A stretch of 63,154 nucleotides of DNA, taken from positions 1 through 63,154 of the forward strand of contig JAHEFB010000025.1 of assembly GCA_024640405.1 (NCBI GenBank). The letters are read 5' to 3'. Below, piece by piece: positions 62,234 through 63,154 of the stretch (positions within the stretch are counted from its first letter, which is position 1; every line of letters begins with the position of its first letter). This DNA comes from Alphaproteobacteria bacterium (lineage in GTDB: Bacteria > Pseudomonadota > Alphaproteobacteria > Rhizobiales > Aestuariivirgaceae). Under the pieces are notes generated by a model. It was given only the letters and a program-made list of their open reading frames with translations. It did no database searches and had not been told where the DNA came from. Position numbers and translations under genes: made by a program.

Positions 62234-62644
62234 ATGGGTGAAATTTTCCTGCGCAAGTTTTCGCTACAAACGAAAAAGAGGCCTCCCGAGTGGCACGTTC
62301 CGGCTTTCCACAAAAAACCGGCTGTGGAACTGGCTGAGAACGAAGACCCGATAGAATGCGAACCGGTCAAGCGGTATGGCTGTGCGTTCTGGCGCGGTGA
62401 CTGGCAGGCGTGTACTTCCGGCCACGAATCCCGCATCACAGCACGGGAATTCGGCTTTGGCGGGCCAGGTTACTGTTTCTTCGAAATGCGTTGCGCAAGC
62501 GGCAAATTTCGCACCTCCAAGCAGGGGTGGTATCTGAACTGGCGTAATTTTACGCCCACGCATGGTATGCGGTTGATAGCGGACTATCGGCCGGCCGCCT
62601 TCGACGCGGTGAATGTTTCAACCAGCCACGAGGCAGGCGCATGA
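62234..62644 (+). CDS. Phage early protein of unknown function
   Basis: About 136 residues from the ATG at 62234 (AAAGG eight bases upstream; the ATG at 62216 has none). Contains CAFWRGDWQACTSG and GGPGYCFFEMRCASGKF, with three to four Cys and many aromatics. First gene of the early transcript; overlaps the next ORF by four bases (ATGA). Family not recognised. Confidence 0.6.
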   Translation: MGEIFLRKFSLQTKKRPPEWHVPAFHKKPAVELAENEDPIECEPVKRYGCAFWRGDWQACTSGHESRITAREFGFGGPGYCFFEMRCASGKFRTSKQGWYLNWRNFTPTHGMRLIADYRPAAFDAVNVSTSHEAGA

Positions 62645-62844
62645 ACAGCCCTGCATCTGCTACCCAGTTTCGCACAAATTTGATTTCCGACTGTCAGCAC
62701 ATGGCAACCACCGCCATGGGAATTGCAGCGGACCTGGCCCGCATCGCGGAACAGGAGTGCGCCGGCATAAATACATCCGATAATGCCCGGCATTACATCA
62801 GACAACGTATCGAGGCCTTGGCCGAAAAAGCCGCAAGATTTTGA
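62641..62844 (+). CDS. Small helical phage protein
   Basis: A 67-residue, all-helical protein (SPASATQFRTNLISDCQHMATT, GIAADLARIAEQECAG). Translationally coupled to the gene before it (ATGA overlap). The inverted repeat element starts at the base after its stop codon. Function unknown. Confidence 0.5.
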   Translation: MNSPASATQFRTNLISDCQHMATTAMGIAADLARIAEQECAGINTSDNARHYIRQRIEALAEKAARF

Positions 62845-63154
62845 GTGCCGGGATTGGTTTATTCCGCTCACGCAGGCAGCCTGACGGCTGCGCTCCGCGG
62901 GGGCATGCTTCGCATGACGGCCAGTCGGCCTTGCCTCAGCACTTCGTGCTTCGGTAATGGAATTCATCACTACGGTTGTTCAGGGTCGGAGAACGGCCCG
63001 CCGCAGGCGGACAAGCTGTTCGACCAGTAAAATGAGAACGGCCCGCCGCAGGCGGACAAGCTGTTCGACCAGTAAAATGAGAACGGCCCGCCGCAGGCGG
63101 ACAAGCTGTTCGACCAGTAAAATGAGAACGGCCCGCCGCAGGCGGACAAGCTGT
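62845..63154 (-). repeat. Third copy of the B-joint-A' element, inverted
   Basis: On the minus strand: A' units, joint, then one B unit. On the plus strand the B unit spans about 62845-62952, the joint to 62990, and 45-bp A' units start at 62991, 63036, 63081 and 63126, the last cut by the window edge. GCCGACTGGCC- and GCATGC-type hairpins are present. The array continues beyond the window. Confidence 0.9.

Overview
The window looks chromosomal and comes from an alphaproteobacterium, probably Hyphomicrobiales-like, marine or soil. The evidence is a trp-associated Usg protein, a GcrA-family regulator, a VPLPA-type C-terminal sorting signal, several LysR/MFS and BKACE-type catabolic genes, and moderately high GC. 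No rRNA, tRNA, CRISPR array or recognisable transposase was found.

Both ends carry phage genes. At the left (309-3742, minus strand) are a DUF6362-like gene broken at an A7 tract, a small phage protein, a TerS-like HTH protein and the large terminase. At the right (60104-62844) are an S24 repressor, a divergent gcrA, small early genes, and operators of the form TAGGA-N4-TCCTA overlapping sigma70 promoters. Read on the minus strand, the two blocks follow a normal temperate-phage order (repressor, GcrA, ..., DUF6362, TerS, TerL) but are separated by about 56 kb of non-phage genes.

At three places beside these phage genes (2613-3160, 58854-59640, 62845-63154) lies the same mosaic repeat: a tandem array of 44/45-bp hairpin units, a conserved joint, then roughly 102-bp B units made of consecutive mini-hairpins. 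Hairpin stems change in a compensatory way between copies. This is the least explained structure in the window.

The middle is a dense accessory and metabolic region. 3.8-12.6 kb: secreted or lipoproteins, Usg, a glycosyltransferase, BKACE with an SDR, an oxaloacetate decarboxylase-like lyase, an NMT1-like binding protein and an APC-type permease. 13.2-18.9 kb: a MetE-like enzyme divergent from a threonine synthase-like enzyme, then an HTTM-DUF393 membrane fusion with a partner and a secreted RRG-repeat protein. 19.2-32.9 kb: SOUL protein, GT92-like glycosyltransferase, orphan VPLPA tail, methyltransferase, imine-reductase-like enzyme, SLC13 permease, GFA protein, racemase homologue, cupin, LysR/MFS pair, HupE pair. 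33-46 kb: VWA protein, amidase, ankyrin-cytochrome c fusion, a cyclase-GFA fusion in a probable operon with a periplasmic cupin, and the divergent pxpCB/pxpA genes. 46-58 kb: decayed genes (GNAT, VOC, amidase), an ECF sigma/YfbK-type VWA pair, a type III PKS with an ICMT-like methyltransferase and a DHA2 exporter, and a cyclase-alpha/beta hydrolase fusion.

Themes: class III cyclase domains fused to metabolic enzymes (two independent cases), oxidation of amino-acid-derived acids (BKACE, OAD, Pxp, DUF1989), and repeat-associated prophage fragments. All assignments rest on reading motifs and remembered family patterns; no searches were run.
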